The notes beneath the pieces were generated by a model, which saw only the letters and a list, made by a program, of their open reading frames with translations, was not told the DNA's origin and did not search any database. Shown here in pieces: positions 32,849 through 44,155 of a stretch of DNA of 64,000 bases (position 1 is its first letter; every line of letters starts with the position of its first letter). The stretch is from positions 49,474,216 through 49,538,215 of the forward strand of contig OV277868.1 of assembly GCA_922989275.2 (NCBI GenBank). Direction: 5' to 3'. This DNA is from Gari tellinella (taxonomy: Eukaryota > Mollusca > Bivalvia > Cardiida > Psammobiidae). Both the position numbers and the translations under genes were made by a program.

Positions 32849-33288
32849 CAGTCGAAACTCGACACTTCGAACTCGCGTTAGTTCGAACAAACTCGTATTT
32901 CAAAGTTAAAACGTGGCTAAGCCACGTTTTAACTTTGAAATACGGGTATGTTCGATATAAGTGAGATCGAGTAATCGAAATTTAATTTATGAAATACTGG
33001 TAAGGTCGATTTAACTCTTTCCTCCCTAAAACTTTAAATGGACAATTCCAGTTTCCATTTTAGTCTAGTCCATTTCTGACTTTTAAGGGTTGTTTTTGTC
33101 AATGTTGGGCATTATGACAAACAGTTAAGACCCTGATCAGAGGGCTCCTTAGGAGCCCTCTGATCTGGGTCTTCACTGTTTGCATAGGACAAGTGTTCTA
33201 TTCACATGTACACTGTTTGAAAAGAACGCCTATATGCGGGACTAGGGTTCAAAGGGTTAAGCAAGTTCGAAGTATCGAGTTTCGACTG
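32849..33288. mobile_element. F7 hairpin element copy b, host of F4
   Basis: TA-flanked; CAGTCGAAACTCGACACTTC and complement; inner hairpin AAAGTTAAAACGTGGCTAAG; F4 inserted at a TTAA. Confidence 0.85.
33011..33260 (+). mobile_element. F4 MITE copy d, inside F7
   Basis: TTAA-bounded full copy nearly identical to the one at 17850-18093. Confidence 0.9.
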
Positions 33289-33310
33289 TATTTATGAACA
33301 ACACCTTCAC

Positions 33311-33530
33311 ACATTCAACTCTCGCGACCAGTATACTCGTCATTTACAAACAGTGTACCTGGGAATCGTACATTTGCCTAATGCAAACAGTGCAGACTCA
33401 AACCATGATCTTCACTGTTTGCCATTTTGAAAAGAAATGTAAATAACCCTAAATAGAAACAACTGGAATAGACTTTATTGCAAATTGGAATCGTCCATCT
33501 GAGGTCGCAGGGGTGAATGAGTTATTGACT
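33311..33530 (-). mobile_element. F4 MITE, degraded (e)
   Basis: AAACAGTGTACCTGGGAATC, GTGCAGACTCAAACCATGAT, GGTCGCAGGGGTGAATGAGT; reverse orientation. Confidence 0.65.
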
Positions 33531-33860
33531 TCCTTTAAGTTTTTCTTTCGCAATATCTGTTTTGAATCATAATCAAGAGAGGATCCAAACTTTTATTTGG
33601 GATGAACATAGGCTATAAAACTTGAACTTGTCCGTATGATACCCTCTATACGAGCTCTTTTATACCAGGTATTGTATTAACTCAAATAGAAGGCCCGCGG
33701 CAAATGCAGACTATATCATGTCTACACTGTTTGCAACGCATGAAGATCCGTTGTTTCGCAATGTTGCGGGCGGGGCATATGCCGGGTTTATTAAAGATTA
33801 GAACCGCCGTGCATTGATAATAAAGAGATTAGGCCATATCATGGCTCGATAAATATTACA

Positions 33861-34078
33861 TTTACCCCTTCACTGCCGTGACGTCATCAATTTTAAACAA
33901 TTGTCACCTGCTTTTATTTCTTAAATTTTAATGTTTTGCTATTTTGACTGAAGACATGTTGAAATGAGTGTCAAACAGTTTGGATCCTGATCAGACGCCG
34001 CGTAACGCGGCGTCTGATCAGGATCCAAACTGTTTGCAAAAAACTGTTGTGCTCGGGGTAAGGCAGTGAAGGGGTTAA
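33861..34078. mobile_element. M2 MITE copy i
   Basis: ACCCCTTCACTGCC and GGCAGTGAAGGGGTTAA ends; a perfect ~30-bp-arm hairpin spanning about 33972-34038. The best-preserved M2 copy. Confidence 0.9.
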
Positions 34079-34577
34079 AGGGACTGATAAGAGGAAGGAA
34101 ACTGTTAGTCATGTTACTTGATATCCAGGAGGACCATACTTTGGGGCAATAAAAGAGAGTATTACACACCGGCTTCTTGAACGCATGGAATATTTGATAG
34201 AATAGAATAGATCTTATTTAATTTTAGGCTCGAACAGGGATATATCGTCATACAATTATATTAACAATACTCAGAAACATCAACTTAGTATTATACTAAT
34301 AAAACTAAAATTGTACACCAACAATCAACTTTATTAACAATGCTTATATATAGCATCAAACTATTTTCAGTAATATTACTTAAATACATGGACATTCAAT
34401 CATAATAATAATCATCATGCAATTACACTTTTTTGAATATTGTCAATACTCAGATTTTACATACATTTACAATTATATTAATAATATACATATACACCAT
34501 CATACAATTATATAAACACTACTCAGATACACCATCATACTCTAGTATTGATAATAAATAGAAATCACATCATTATA

Positions 34578-36323
34578 CAGTGATGCTCACTTATAACGAA
34601 ATTCAGGGGATCTTGCAAATTAGTTCGTCTTATCCAAACTTCGTCTTATCCAAACATCGAAATTTCTTTGTGAATAGTTTGCATATAAAGAAATTTTTAC
34701 TCACCATACTTCTAGTACATAATTGATTAGAAAGAAAGAAATATAGAAAGGCATAGAAATTAAATCTTAAATATTTCTTTTTATTGTACCAAATAGAATA
34801 ATTTAATGATAACAAAATAAGATTGGCTATGACAAAAGAAATGACTATAAGAAAATATAATTTTCTTCGTTTGAGTTTACGAATTAGAAGTAAATTATTT
34901 TCCCTTTGAATGTATACCACTCCGCTAGGTAGCGTCATGTGCAAGTGCACGAGGTATTCGTGCCTGTTTAGGCTATTGTAAGTCATTCAGCTTTGGGCAG
35001 TCGATGAGAACAGTACACTTTAATTTTGTTTAAATTTTGTATTGTTTATGGTAAATTGAACCCAACACAGAGGTACAGGTGTTTATGCATATGTGATGAT
35101 TTATAAGCGCTCAACGGTACATCGTATATCAAATGTTTTATAAATTATTTTATCCAGTATTTTCATCGCTAGTCTATACTGTTCGCATACATAATTTGTT
35201 AGCGAAGATGAGGCCCGACATATACGTGGTATTGCTTTATGCAACTCGATACTTGCCATACGGGTACCATTTTCCAGAGTTTTTTCTCTTATGAGATTTT
35301 TATCTCTGGTTTTTGTATGGGCGAATCGACCACATCGCAGACAAATTATGTGACAAAGTTATGTTTATTAAGTTTTCTTTAGACCTATTTTGACGGATTT
35401 AATGTAAGACTCGCTGTGAAGGGACAATCTTTAATTGAACCCTATTGTATGGGAATTTGAGGTTTGTTTTAGAAATTTGTGATAAATTTCTTAATACATG
35501 TATATGTACATGTATATTTGGGCTGGTTTTGCTCATAAAGTTTACGAGTCTTTATTCACATGGTTAAAGCTGTAGTCCAATAATAGATGTATGGAATTAG
35601 TTGATATGCTGTAACGAATACTTCAATCGGCTGTCCAAGTGCTATCTACAAATTACAATGTAATTCATATTCAAGTCTTGTTGTCTTTCATGCGTGAGTG
35701 GTGTGTGTTTGAAGGGAATGCCATTTTTCTTCTTGAATATTTAACCTGTTCCCTGTATTGTATAATAGAAAACTCAACCTATTATGAACATATAATAAAT
35801 AAACTTAATTATTAATATAAAAAAGTTCTACTATGATGATAAAGCATCAGTGGTTGTTATCTTTTTTGCAGAATACAGGTGTCAAACAGCAAGAAGTCTG
35901 ATCAGACACCCAGTTATAAGGCATCTGATCTGGATCGAACAAATAATGTGCAAAGTAAACTAATTATTTCCAATTGTTTGAACATTCAATCAATAGCATA
36001 TGTACAAAACATTTTGGTTGGGTAATGTTTTGTTATCTGAGGTGATGAGCAACTAAGCAATTAAGTACTGTCACCTTTGTAAGCCACTTGTCAAACTGTG
36101 ATAATGACCGGCATGTTGTATTAACAGAACCATTTTACAGGTAAAATCCAGTTTAGGGACCTAAAAATCAGTTTGTCTTATCCAGTGTTTCGTTATATCC
36201 AGTTTTTATCTTAAGCAAGCATGAGGCCATTGAAATAAAGAAGGAAGCAGTCGGGGATTTATTTTTAGTTTGTATTAAGCAGTTTTTCATCTTATCCAAG
36301 TTCGTTATAAGTGAGCATCACTG
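34578..36323. mobile_element. 1.75-kb TA-flanked DNA transposon (Tc1/mariner or pogo-like), non-autonomous
   Basis: Perfect 23-bp terminal inverted repeats beginning CAGTGATGCTCACTTATAAC are flanked by TA on both sides. Subterminal CTTATCCA repeats recur at both ends (for example at 34627-34655 and 36290-36300). No transposase is found; the 118-codon frame at 34630-34986 (minus) is AT-rich and looks fortuitous. An M2 hairpin fragment is nested at ~35870-35955. Confidence 0.85.
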
Positions 36324-36874
36324 TACACTGATTGGTATATATTCTACTACATCGTCGTACAATTATATTAACTAAGAATACCTCGGATACAAAAATATAC
36401 AGTTGCGTTTATATTTAAAATAATCAGAAGCATCAAATTACAATTATACTAGTAATACTCAGACACATCATTATACATTTATATAAACAAGACTTAAACG
36501 AGTAATACGCAGATACACCATCATGCAATTCAGGTAAATTTTATAATAAAACTCCGACATATCACCATATTTAAGTATATTAACAATACTCAAATAAACC
36601 ATCATACAATCGTATTAACAATACTCAGATTGATCATCAAACAATTGTTATAATAGTACTCACAATATACATAATCATACAATCATGTTAAATACTCAAA
36701 ATATACACAATCATGGAATAATAGTAACAAGACTCAGATAAACCATCATACAGTTATATTATCAATGCTCATGTACATTAACATACAACTTTGTTAATAT
36801 TACTCAGACTATACATCATCATACAGTTATATTAACAATACTCAAATAGATCATCATAAAATTGTAACTCACAA

Positions 36875-37013
36875 TTAAGAAATGAACTGATTTTTTCGGC
36901 GTTCAAGCGAAATGAACGACAGAAAATAGTCAGATTCGGCAAATACCATGAATCGCGCTAATTTTCTGTCGTTCATTTCGCTTGAACGCCGAAAAAAATC
37001 AGTTCATTTCTTA
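36875..37013. repeat. Long near-perfect hairpin in the satellite
   Basis: Two arms of about 52 bases (36876-36927 and 36961-37012), starting TAAGAAATGAACTG and ending in its complement, are essentially identical and separated by about 33 bases. It matches no other hairpin family in the window. Confidence 0.85.
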
Positions 37014-37600
37014 TATTTACAATATATTGCTGTAATTTCTAACATTAAATAAACATTTTGTCAGTACGCATGTATGTTTAATCCATATTAGAGGTCGATA
37101 ACACGAATAATGTGTAACCTATAAGGAACAGCCGTGACCGATTTACTCGAAAGCAGAAAAAATAAGTTCCATTGTCAACAACTTGACAGTTTAGCGCGAA
37201 AAATGCCGATTTATGACGTCATTAGAAGTGACGTAATTTTAAAGTAGGATAAATGTATTGGGGTTTTATTGTCATAAAGAAACGCAGATATAGGCCGCTG
37301 TTTATAAGGTAGATTCTTATGTCAATTTTCTTGCAATTTATCTCATTTATAAAGAAGAATATTAGTCCGGAATCATGGTTTCCACTAGTAGGAAGGCATA
37401 GATCGGTTGAGAACAAAATTTGAAAAAATCCGCCAAATGTTTGCTGCCCCAAGTTCCAAATATTAATTCGCGAATGAAAACTGCATATGCCCCGCCTCCC
37501 CTTCGAAACTTTTCCACAAGTCCCGCCCTCTCGAAAATTGGTATTTATATGAAATGAACACACTTTTTGTCAATGGAATTGAATGGGGCGATTGTAAATA
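37014..37600. other. Unassigned stretch between hairpin and satellite
   Basis: A 113-codon minus-strand frame (37563-37222) has no recognisable domain, codon bias or splice context. No feature is supported here. Confidence 0.4.
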
Positions 37601-37731
37601 TTATACATTATCAAACACTTATGTTAAAGACTCAAAATATGCACCATCGTGTAATTATATTAACACGACCCAGACGTTTCATCATTCAATGAACAATGTA
37701 CACAATAATATATACAATTCTATAAAAATAG

Positions 37732-38676
37732 GGATGCGTAGGGGCTGAGCTGAAAGTTTTGTCATGGAACATTCATGGGCTAGGCAGTGATAAGTTGAGC
37801 GATTGTGACTTACTACGTGTATTAGAGCAGTATGATATTATATTTCTTTTTGAGACATGGGCAAACAAATCGTCAAAGATTAACATTAAAGGTTACAAGA
37901 GTTTCAATTTTCCTAGACAGTTTCAGAATCGACGGGCGAGACGTTGTAGTGGCGGTACAGTTGTTTTCATTAAAGAATCATTGGTTAAGGGTGTTACAGT
38001 TGCTAAAAACCATTTGGACACGGTGGTATGGTTGAAATTAGATAAGCAGTTTTTTAATTTTGAAAATGATGTTTATTTAGCAGGAATTTATATTTGGGTT
38101 GAGAATTCACCAGCTTATGATGTACATGACATTGATTTGTTTCAACTTATACAGAATGACATTAACTGTTACGAGTCCGCAGGTAGTGTACTGCTGTGTG
38201 GTGACTGGAATGCACGTGTTGGCAATGGATCTCGACCTGACTACATTGTTTGCGATTCCAACTCTGATATTATTGATTATGATGACTATACCCCTGATGT
38301 ACCGTTATCTCGTGTTTCCATGGATAAAGGTTGCAATTCACACGGGCTAAAGTTGTTAGACTTATGCAAGTCTAGCGGCTTTAGGCTTGCGAATGGCAGG
38401 CTGTTTAAAGATAATTCGATAGGTGATTACACTTATACTAGCATAAACGGTAGCAGTGTTATTGATTACTTATTGTTACGGAATAGTGATTTCGGTATCT
38501 TGTGTGATTTTGAAATAGGTAAATTTAATGAATGGTCTGACCATGCGCCTGTGTGTTTTGGGTTAAGGTGTAATACGGCGCTAAACAATGAATGTGTTGG
38601 AAAGGGAAATGTGTTTAATTTTGTTAAATGGGACCCGGATTTGAAAGACGACTTTAGGCGTCGACTTATGCATTAA
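37732..38676 (+). pseudogene. LINE APE-type endonuclease domain (ORF 5' part, broken by frameshift)
   Basis: The frame opens at 37732 and reads LKVLSWNIHGLG, the start of an APE-like endonuclease, with ETW, LLCGDWNARVG and the C-terminal SDHAPVCFGL motifs that include catalytic Asp, Asn and His residues. It is about 315 residues and stops at 38674-38676 just after FRRRLMH. There is no convincing ATG upstream; the element begins about here, so it may be slightly 5'-truncated. The RT in the next frame continues the same protein: the two open frames overlap at 38645-38673, so one indel there split a single ORF of about 1,120 residues. The 5' flank (to ~37720) is a 35-bp satellite. Confidence 0.88.
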
Positions 38677-41113
38677 TGACTTTACACAGATATTAAACGA
38701 AGTAGCTAGTCCATTGTTTTTAAAACGCATGTATAAATCTCGATCGAATAGTTATATAAAGTCCTTTATTAAAAAGGCAGACTGGTTTGATAGTGAATGT
38801 TTAGAAGCTAAGCGTATTTATCAACAGTATTTGCATGTTTTTGATAAATGTAAGAATGATGCAAACAGAATATCAATGTTGGATAAGAAAAAGATATACA
38901 AGAACTTGATTAAAAAAAAGAAAAGACGTTTTGAGCTTAATAAAATGACAGAGGTCGAAAGATTGAGACATAGAAAGCCGAGGGACTTTTGGCGGCATTT
39001 TAGTAAGCGAAATGATGAAAGCAGTGCACGGGACATATCGCTAGATGAATTTTTTGAATACTTTTCAAAACTAAATGATGATTTGCCAAATCCACATGAT
39101 AGCGATTCAGAAGATTTCTTTGTGAATAATGATTTTGATTCACAAAATGTGTCTTTTGAGGAGCTTGATTCTCCGATTACACAATCTGAAATTGAAGCTG
39201 TTGTTAGAAAATTGAAAAGGAACAAGGCATATGCCGGTGATCAACTTATTAACGAGTATTTTTTGGAATCTTTTGATATTCTGTCTGCTCATTTAGTTGA
39301 CATATTTAATTGTATATTTGAATCGGGTGTTTTCCCAGAGAAATGGTGTGAGGGTATTATTGTACCGTTATTTAAGAAGGGTGATAAAAGTAACGTTAAT
39401 AACTACAGGGGCATTTCGTTGGTGAGCTGTTTCTCAAAGATTTTCACAGGCGTTTTAAACAATCGCATTTCATCTTGGGCTGAAAACAATGATATGCTGA
39501 CAGACGCCCAATTTGGGTTTAGAAAGGGCCGCTCAACAACAGACGCTATATTTGTGTTGAATGCAACAATTCAAAAAATATTGCGTAATAAGGGGAAATT
39601 ATTTTGCGCCTTTGTTGATTTGAAAAAGGCATTTGACAGTGTGTATCACCATGGTCTTTGGCTGAAATTGTTTAGGGTAGGTATTAAGGGTAAAATGTTA
39701 CGGATCATTAAAGAAATGTATTCAATAGTTAAAATGTGTATTAAGCATTGTGATGATTATTCATCCTTCTACGAATGTGCGATTGGTTTAAAGCAAGGGG
39801 AGGTAATATCACCGATAATGTTTGCTCTTTATCTTAATGACCTTGAGCTGTTTCTTTCAGACAGAATAAGTAGCGGACTGACTCTTGATCAAATAAACCT
39901 TATTTTGCTTTTATTTGCGGATGATATGGTGATATTGGGGTCTGATCCAAGCGAATTGCAGAATAGTTTAGATAATTTGGAAAGGTATTGTGACAGATGG
40001 GGGTTAGAGGTCAATGTGAAGAAAACAAAGATAATGGTTTTCAGAAATAGGGGCAGAGTACCGATGGAATATGTTTGGAAATATAAAGGTCAAACAATAG
40101 AAATTGTAGATGATTTTACTTATTTAGGCGTTGTTTTTAGTTATACTGGCACATTTAACAGTTATATAAGTACATTAACAGGTAAGGGATTAAAAGCCCT
40201 TAATACATTGGTTGTAAACGTTAAAAAATATTGCTTTAAACCAAAGACTTTTTGTCAGCTTTTCGATGCCTTCGTAGGATCCATCTTGAATTACTCATGT
40301 GAAGTGTGGGGCTGCACAAAAAGTAAACAATTGGAGAATATGCATTTAAAATTTTGTAAGAGATTATTAGGTGTTAGAGCTTCTACACGTAACATGTGTA
40401 TTTACGGTGAGTTAGGTAAGTTTCCATTGTATATCAATAGGTATAGCAGAGTAATTAAGTACTGGTGCAAACTTGTTCTAAGTGAAAATATTATTCTTCA
40501 AACATTGTTGAGTGAAATGGGTGATGATCTTAACAAGGGTAAAACCAACTGGTTAAGTGATGTTAAAAAACTTTTAGATGATTATGGTTTTTCCTATGTT
40601 TGGCTGAATCAATATACGGTGGATTTAAATAAGTTTCATGTTGTTTTTAAAGCCAGAGTAGTGGACGTATTTAAACAGTCTTGGTGTGCTTCTATCCAAG
40701 AGTCTAACGTTTTATATACATACAAATTTTTCAAAGAAACTTTTGAACACGAACATTATCTTACTGTTTTACCAAAGAAGTACATGTATATTTTAGCTAA
40801 GTTGAGATTATCATCCCATAATTTAAGAATTGAATCCGGGCGTTACGATGCAGGTAGAACTGAAAGAGAGGAAAGGTATTGTGTGTTTTGTTACAAGCAT
40901 GACATAGAAGACGAGTTTCATTTTGTTTTAGTATGTACTCTGTATACTGACTTAAGAAAAAAATATCTAAAACGTTATTTTTACCAAAACCCAAGTGCTT
41001 ATAAGTATGTAGAGTTGATGAAATCAAATAGTTCCAAAACCTTACTAAATCTATCAAGGTATATCTATGAAGCTTTTGATATGAGGAAAGCTGCACTGAA
41101 CTACCTTGATTGA
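38645..41113 (+). pseudogene. LINE reverse transcriptase and C-terminal Zn-knuckle region (ORF 3' part)
   Basis: From 38645 the frame reads on with INDFTQILNEVASPLF and then at 38714 the long RT frame. RT motifs: FKKGDKSNVNNYRGISLV, GFRKGRSTTDAIF, AFVDLKKAFDSV, GLKQGEVISPIMFALY, FADDMV. A C-terminal YCVFC-x9-H-x4-C block resembles a zinc knuckle. The 799-residue open frame is intact. The clade is not assigned. The 3' UTR runs to (ATT)n at about 41398-41417, and satellite sequence resumes directly after it. Confidence 0.9.
38714..41113 (+). CDS. Open RT frame of the LINE, as it stands
   Basis: A 799-codon uninterrupted frame with the RT motifs listed for the element. It lacks an endonuclease in frame, so a protein translated from its first Met would be RT-only. 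It is listed separately because the frame itself is intact, although the parent ORF is broken. Confidence 0.75.
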   Translation: MFLKRMYKSRSNSYIKSFIKKADWFDSECLEAKRIYQQYLHVFDKCKNDANRISMLDKKKIYKNLIKKKKRRFELNKMTEVERLRHRKPRDFWRHFSKRNDESSARDISLDEFFEYFSKLNDDLPNPHDSDSEDFFVNNDFDSQNVSFEELDSPITQSEIEAVVRKLKRNKAYAGDQLINEYFLESFDILSAHLVDIFNCIFESGVFPEKWCEGIIVPLFKKGDKSNVNNYRGISLVSCFSKIFTGVLNNRISSWAENNDMLTDAQFGFRKGRSTTDAIFVLNATIQKILRNKGKLFCAFVDLKKAFDSVYHHGLWLKLFRVGIKGKMLRIIKEMYSIVKMCIKHCDDYSSFYECAIGLKQGEVISPIMFALYLNDLELFLSDRISSGLTLDQINLILLLFADDMVILGSDPSELQNSLDNLERYCDRWGLEVNVKKTKIMVFRNRGRVPMEYVWKYKGQTIEIVDDFTYLGVVFSYTGTFNSYISTLTGKGLKALNTLVVNVKKYCFKPKTFCQLFDAFVGSILNYSCEVWGCTKSKQLENMHLKFCKRLLGVRASTRNMCIYGELGKFPLYINRYSRVIKYWCKLVLSENIILQTLLSEMGDDLNKGKTNWLSDVKKLLDDYGFSYVWLNQYTVDLNKFHVVFKARVVDVFKQSWCASIQESNVLYTYKFFKETFEHEHYLTVLPKKYMYILAKLRLSSHNLRIESGRYDAGRTEREERYCVFCYKHDIEDEFHFVLVCTLYTDLRKKYLKRYFYQNPSAYKYVELMKSNSSKTLLNLSRYIYEAFDMRKAALNYLD

Positions 41114-41250
41114 TTTGTATACGAGTCAGTGTTTTATTATCTAATCATTTACCAAAAATGATCATTTAATATCTTTTTTTTTTCATGAAAGTAGCAGTTC
41201 AACCTCAAATTCTAAATTTTCGAAAATAAATCTACTATCATTTGAAATAC

Positions 41251-41285
<35 letters not shown>

Positions 41286-41417
41286 ATGCATGTTTGTTTG
41301 GCCACTTTGGCCATCTGTAAATATGTTAACGGGTATGTTAATATGTTAAGAGTAACGAGGAATTTGTTAATTCAAGTTACTGATTGAATAAAGAATTATT
41401 ATTATTATTATTATTAT
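41114..41417 (+). repeat. 3' UTR and (ATT)n tail of the EN-RT LINE
   Basis: An internal (TTA)n run at about 41262-41285 and the terminal AATAAAGAATTATTATT...-type tail at 41392-41417 are seen. The sequence after 41417 returns to the flanking satellite. Confidence 0.75.
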
Positions 41418-41894
41418 AAACAATAGTGACAATATACACTAACGTACAGTTATATTAAAACTTTCATGGCCCAAGGTTATAAAGAGCTTGAGTCGAATCT
41501 GACTATTTTGCTTTGGTTATCATATAGGACTTAGTTACAGATGAAAGGTTAAAGTGTTTTATACTGTGTACTGAAAATAAGTATGAATTTAAAAATAAAA
41601 ACCAAAAAAGACAAACAAAACCCAAAACGAAAACCCAACCAAACACACACCACTTCTTTAGTTTAACTTTTTGTTTAAAGAGACAGGCAACCATATAGCA
41701 AAGTTGACAAAAATAAAAAAGGGACAGGATAAAAGTAGAAATTTGATTTATTGAAATATAACTTGGTCAAAGAAACATCACTGGGTTTCATTTATAACTT
41801 CTAGGTTTACGCCCGATCTGTGAGGTTCTCCTTTAGAAATAAGATAAGTCAACCCTTTTTTAAGCAAGCACAGAATGAATAGGCATAGTGGTTG

Positions 41895-42060
41895 TTAAAG
41901 AGAGGTTATCGCTTAATCCAAGGCAAAAGGAATACAGAAGGCTCCTATAGGAGCCTTCTGCATTACATTTGTCCTGCATTAAGCTGTTTCCAGTCATAAA
42001 TACTACAAATTTATCATCTTTCAGTGGTCACTTAATACAGATTTGACTGTAATCTTGATA
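41895..42060. mobile_element. F5-like MITE remnant
   Basis: GTTAAAGAGAGGTTATCGCT, hairpin CAGAAGGCTCCTATAGGAGC and partner, GTGGTCACTTAATACAG tail. Confidence 0.6.
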
Positions 42061-42269
42061 GTAAACGTGCTATATTGGGGACATCTTATCGCAAAACCTC
42101 ATTACCCAATGAAGGATGGTTCCGTATTTATCAAACTTATGAGTAAAAGTAGAAAACTCACAAGTAGGTGATGATAAATTCAGTATAGGTCAACAGATAC
42201 TGGATATTATCAGATATTTCTCCACATGCTTGTTTCTTGTTGCCACATCCTTCCAACTGATCGACAGTC

Positions 42270-42535
42270 CCAGTAACTCATCTACCCCTGACACTTCAAA
42301 TAGATAAATGAAGTTCGCAATTAAGTCTAGTACATTTTTAGCTCGATCGACATGTACATGTTTTTTTATGTTGATTTCAACAATGTATTACAATGCGAGA
42401 AACAGGGCAGACCCCAACCAGCGGGTTCCTTTAGAAGCCCTCTGATCTGGGTCTACACTGTTTGCCTAGGACAAATGTGATTTTCACATGTACTCTGTTA
42501 GTGACGAGTACACGCATGCATCTCTAGCGTTGAAT
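42270..42535 (+). mobile_element. F4 MITE, degraded (f)
   Basis: CAGGGCAGACCCCAACCAGC, CTCTGATCTGGGTCTACACT and AGGACAAATGTGATTTTCAC blocks in F4 order. Confidence 0.65.
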
Positions 42536-42905
42536 TTGTTTACTTGCAGCAATAAGACATTTGTTATAACATGTGCCAAACATTCCCAATAACAACAACA
42601 ACAAAAATATCAACAACAATAAATATCAATTTAGAAAATGGTAAAGCTGATCATGATTCTATATTAAAAATGATAAAACAAAACCAGTAGAAGCTAGTGA
42701 CTATATATTAAGAAGAATTATGACAATTTTGATACTAAGGATACCGATGAAGAAGATGATGATGCTGGTTGGTGAAAACGACAGCTTTAATTAGCTAGAC
42801 GTCCCCACCATAATCACAGGGACCCGACACGATTGCTTTTTGAGAGAAAACAATTGTGGTGCTAGGCAGTCATGGGTGATCACTATACATGTATACAATT
42901 GGCGC

Positions 42906-43110
42906 TTAACCCATGCATCACTGAAATATCAAGTGGACATTTCTATTTTCCAATAAAGTCTAGTCAATTTTTTACTATATAGGGTTATCATTTACAATTT
43001 ATTGCATGGTGACAAACAGTGCAGATCCTAACCGGATCTTTCATCAGGGTCTACATTGTTTTAAAATGACAATTATACTACTCACAGGTAAACTGTTTGA
43101 ACTTATTTCA
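42906..43110 (+). mobile_element. F4 MITE, degraded (g)
   Basis: TTAACCCATGCATCACTGAA start, ACAAACAGTGCAGATCCTAA and partner arm; about 450 bases upstream of the Kazal 1 CRE. Confidence 0.7.
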
Positions 43111-43593
43111 GAGAGTTCGCCAGTTTGACTACATTAAACAGAGAGGAAAAAGACTCTTGTTTCTGTTTTATGAGACACCACGAAGACTTTTTTTACTCCA
43201 TCAAATCATTGCCTGCATTCTTTGTCGGGGAAATTGCTTACACCGCAAGAACTGATGCACCTGATGCACGAAACTTTCCACACGTGCATCAAACCACCAT
43301 GTCATAGATTGCCAACGGGTTCAAGTGAAACGGGCTTATCATTAAAGTGTTATAAAGTTTGGAGACACATTATAATAAATCAACTATGCTCATGTTAAAG
43401 GTCAACTAATTTTGTCATTACCAATTTAAATTGTTCACACGCGGAGTGTCCTTATTTACGCACGTCGGTACCTGTATATAGGGGCGAGTCACCTGAGCGT
43501 GGCTAACTCTTACAGGGGTAAATGTAAACACTCGCTTCAAGTACCGAACCCCTTTGTCCATTGACGTAAATGGTGACCTCCTTTTAGGGTCTA

Positions 43594-43601
43594 TGACGTC
43601 A
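43594..43601 (+). promoter_or_regulatory. CRE palindrome upstream of Kazal gene 1
   Basis: TGACGTCA, the full CREB/ATF palindrome, lies 212 bases upstream of the start codon. It sits inside the 12-mer TATGACGTCAAT, which recurs exactly upstream of the second Kazal gene. A half-site (TTGACGTAAA) lies just upstream at about 43561. Function is inferred from position and conservation only. Confidence 0.5.
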
Positions 43602-43663
43602 ATGGATTACATGGGGACAGCTCAGTATGGCAGCAGTGAACGATTTCCCGGGGCATTGGTTGG

Positions 43664-43671
43664 TATAAATA
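43664..43671 (+). promoter_or_regulatory. TATA-like box, Kazal gene 1
   Basis: TATAAATA lies 142 bases upstream of the ATG and 63 bases downstream of the CRE, a plausible core promoter giving a 5' UTR of roughly 110 bases. Not proven. Confidence 0.4.
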
Positions 43672-43805
43672 AGCCCCAACATCAATGGCAGGTCATTCGC
43701 AACCAACGCTCACAGGCTATCACAACTAATATTTCTGTCGTTAAAGTATTTGTTATAATAACATTACAAGTTTCTTATTATCTAATACGCCGTGTAGAAG
43801 TAACT

Positions 43806-43857
43806 ATGGAGTTTGGAAAGACTATGCAACTCGCTCTACTATTTTGCTTTGTTCTCG
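43806..43857 (+). CDS. Kazal-type protease inhibitor 1, exon 1 (signal peptide)
   Basis: The exon codes MEFGKTMQLALLFCFVL plus the first base of a glycine codon, then donor gtatgt. It is a classical signal peptide with a basic start and a Leu/Phe-rich core, implying secretion. A second in-frame ATG (43824) could also start the signal; the first is preferred because it gives a basic n-region. A TATA-like box lies about 140 bases upstream and a perfect CRE about 210 bases upstream. Exons 2 and 3 join in phase to give a 94-residue preprotein. Confidence 0.85.
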
Positions 43858-43907
43858 GTATGTCTTATAATTTTCATTCCTTAGTTTTCCGTTATCAATA
43901 TTTGTAT

Positions 43908-44120
43908 TAAGTTTTTGCACGCTAGTGGTGAAATGTTCGTTACCTTTGCAAACAGATTGGATCCAGATGAGATGCCGCGTAACGCGGCATCTCATCAGGA
44001 TTCAAATTTTTTGACACTCTGACCGTTTTGAAACGAAGTATTTAAAAAATATATTTTTAGGACAGTAGCATTCGACAATTGTTGCAGACGCAAAAAAATA
44101 ATCAGCGCGCAAATAGTTTA
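43908..44120. mobile_element. M2 MITE copy k (Kazal 1 intron 1)
   Basis: TTTTTGCACGCTAGTGGTGA start, hairpin GGATCCAGATGAGATGCCGC and partner; ends eroded. Confidence 0.8.
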
Positions 44121-44155
44121 CGATATTCAATCATATTATCCCTTAACTGTCTTTG

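Larger units (their letters stand above)
34240..37720. repeat. 35-bp degenerate satellite array (interrupted)
   Basis: Units close to CATCATACAATTATATTAAC + AATACTCAGATACAC recur at 34240-34570, 36330-36870 and 37600-37720, and again at 41420-41460. It is interrupted by the 1.75-kb transposon, the hairpin at 36.9 kb and the LINE. Confidence 0.8.

Noticed and set aside
34630..34986. A 118-residue membrane protein on the minus strand
   Set aside because: AT-rich frame that begins at the transposon's terminal region and has no family motif; hydrophobicity follows from base composition.
34240..37720. A CRISPR-like array
   Set aside because: Units are degenerate with no unique spacers, and the genome is eukaryotic.
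43554..43910. A longer N-terminus for Kazal gene 1
   Set aside because: The upstream frame is open but contains the TATA-like and CRE sequences and leads into an obvious signal peptide at 43806; it also runs past the splice donor.
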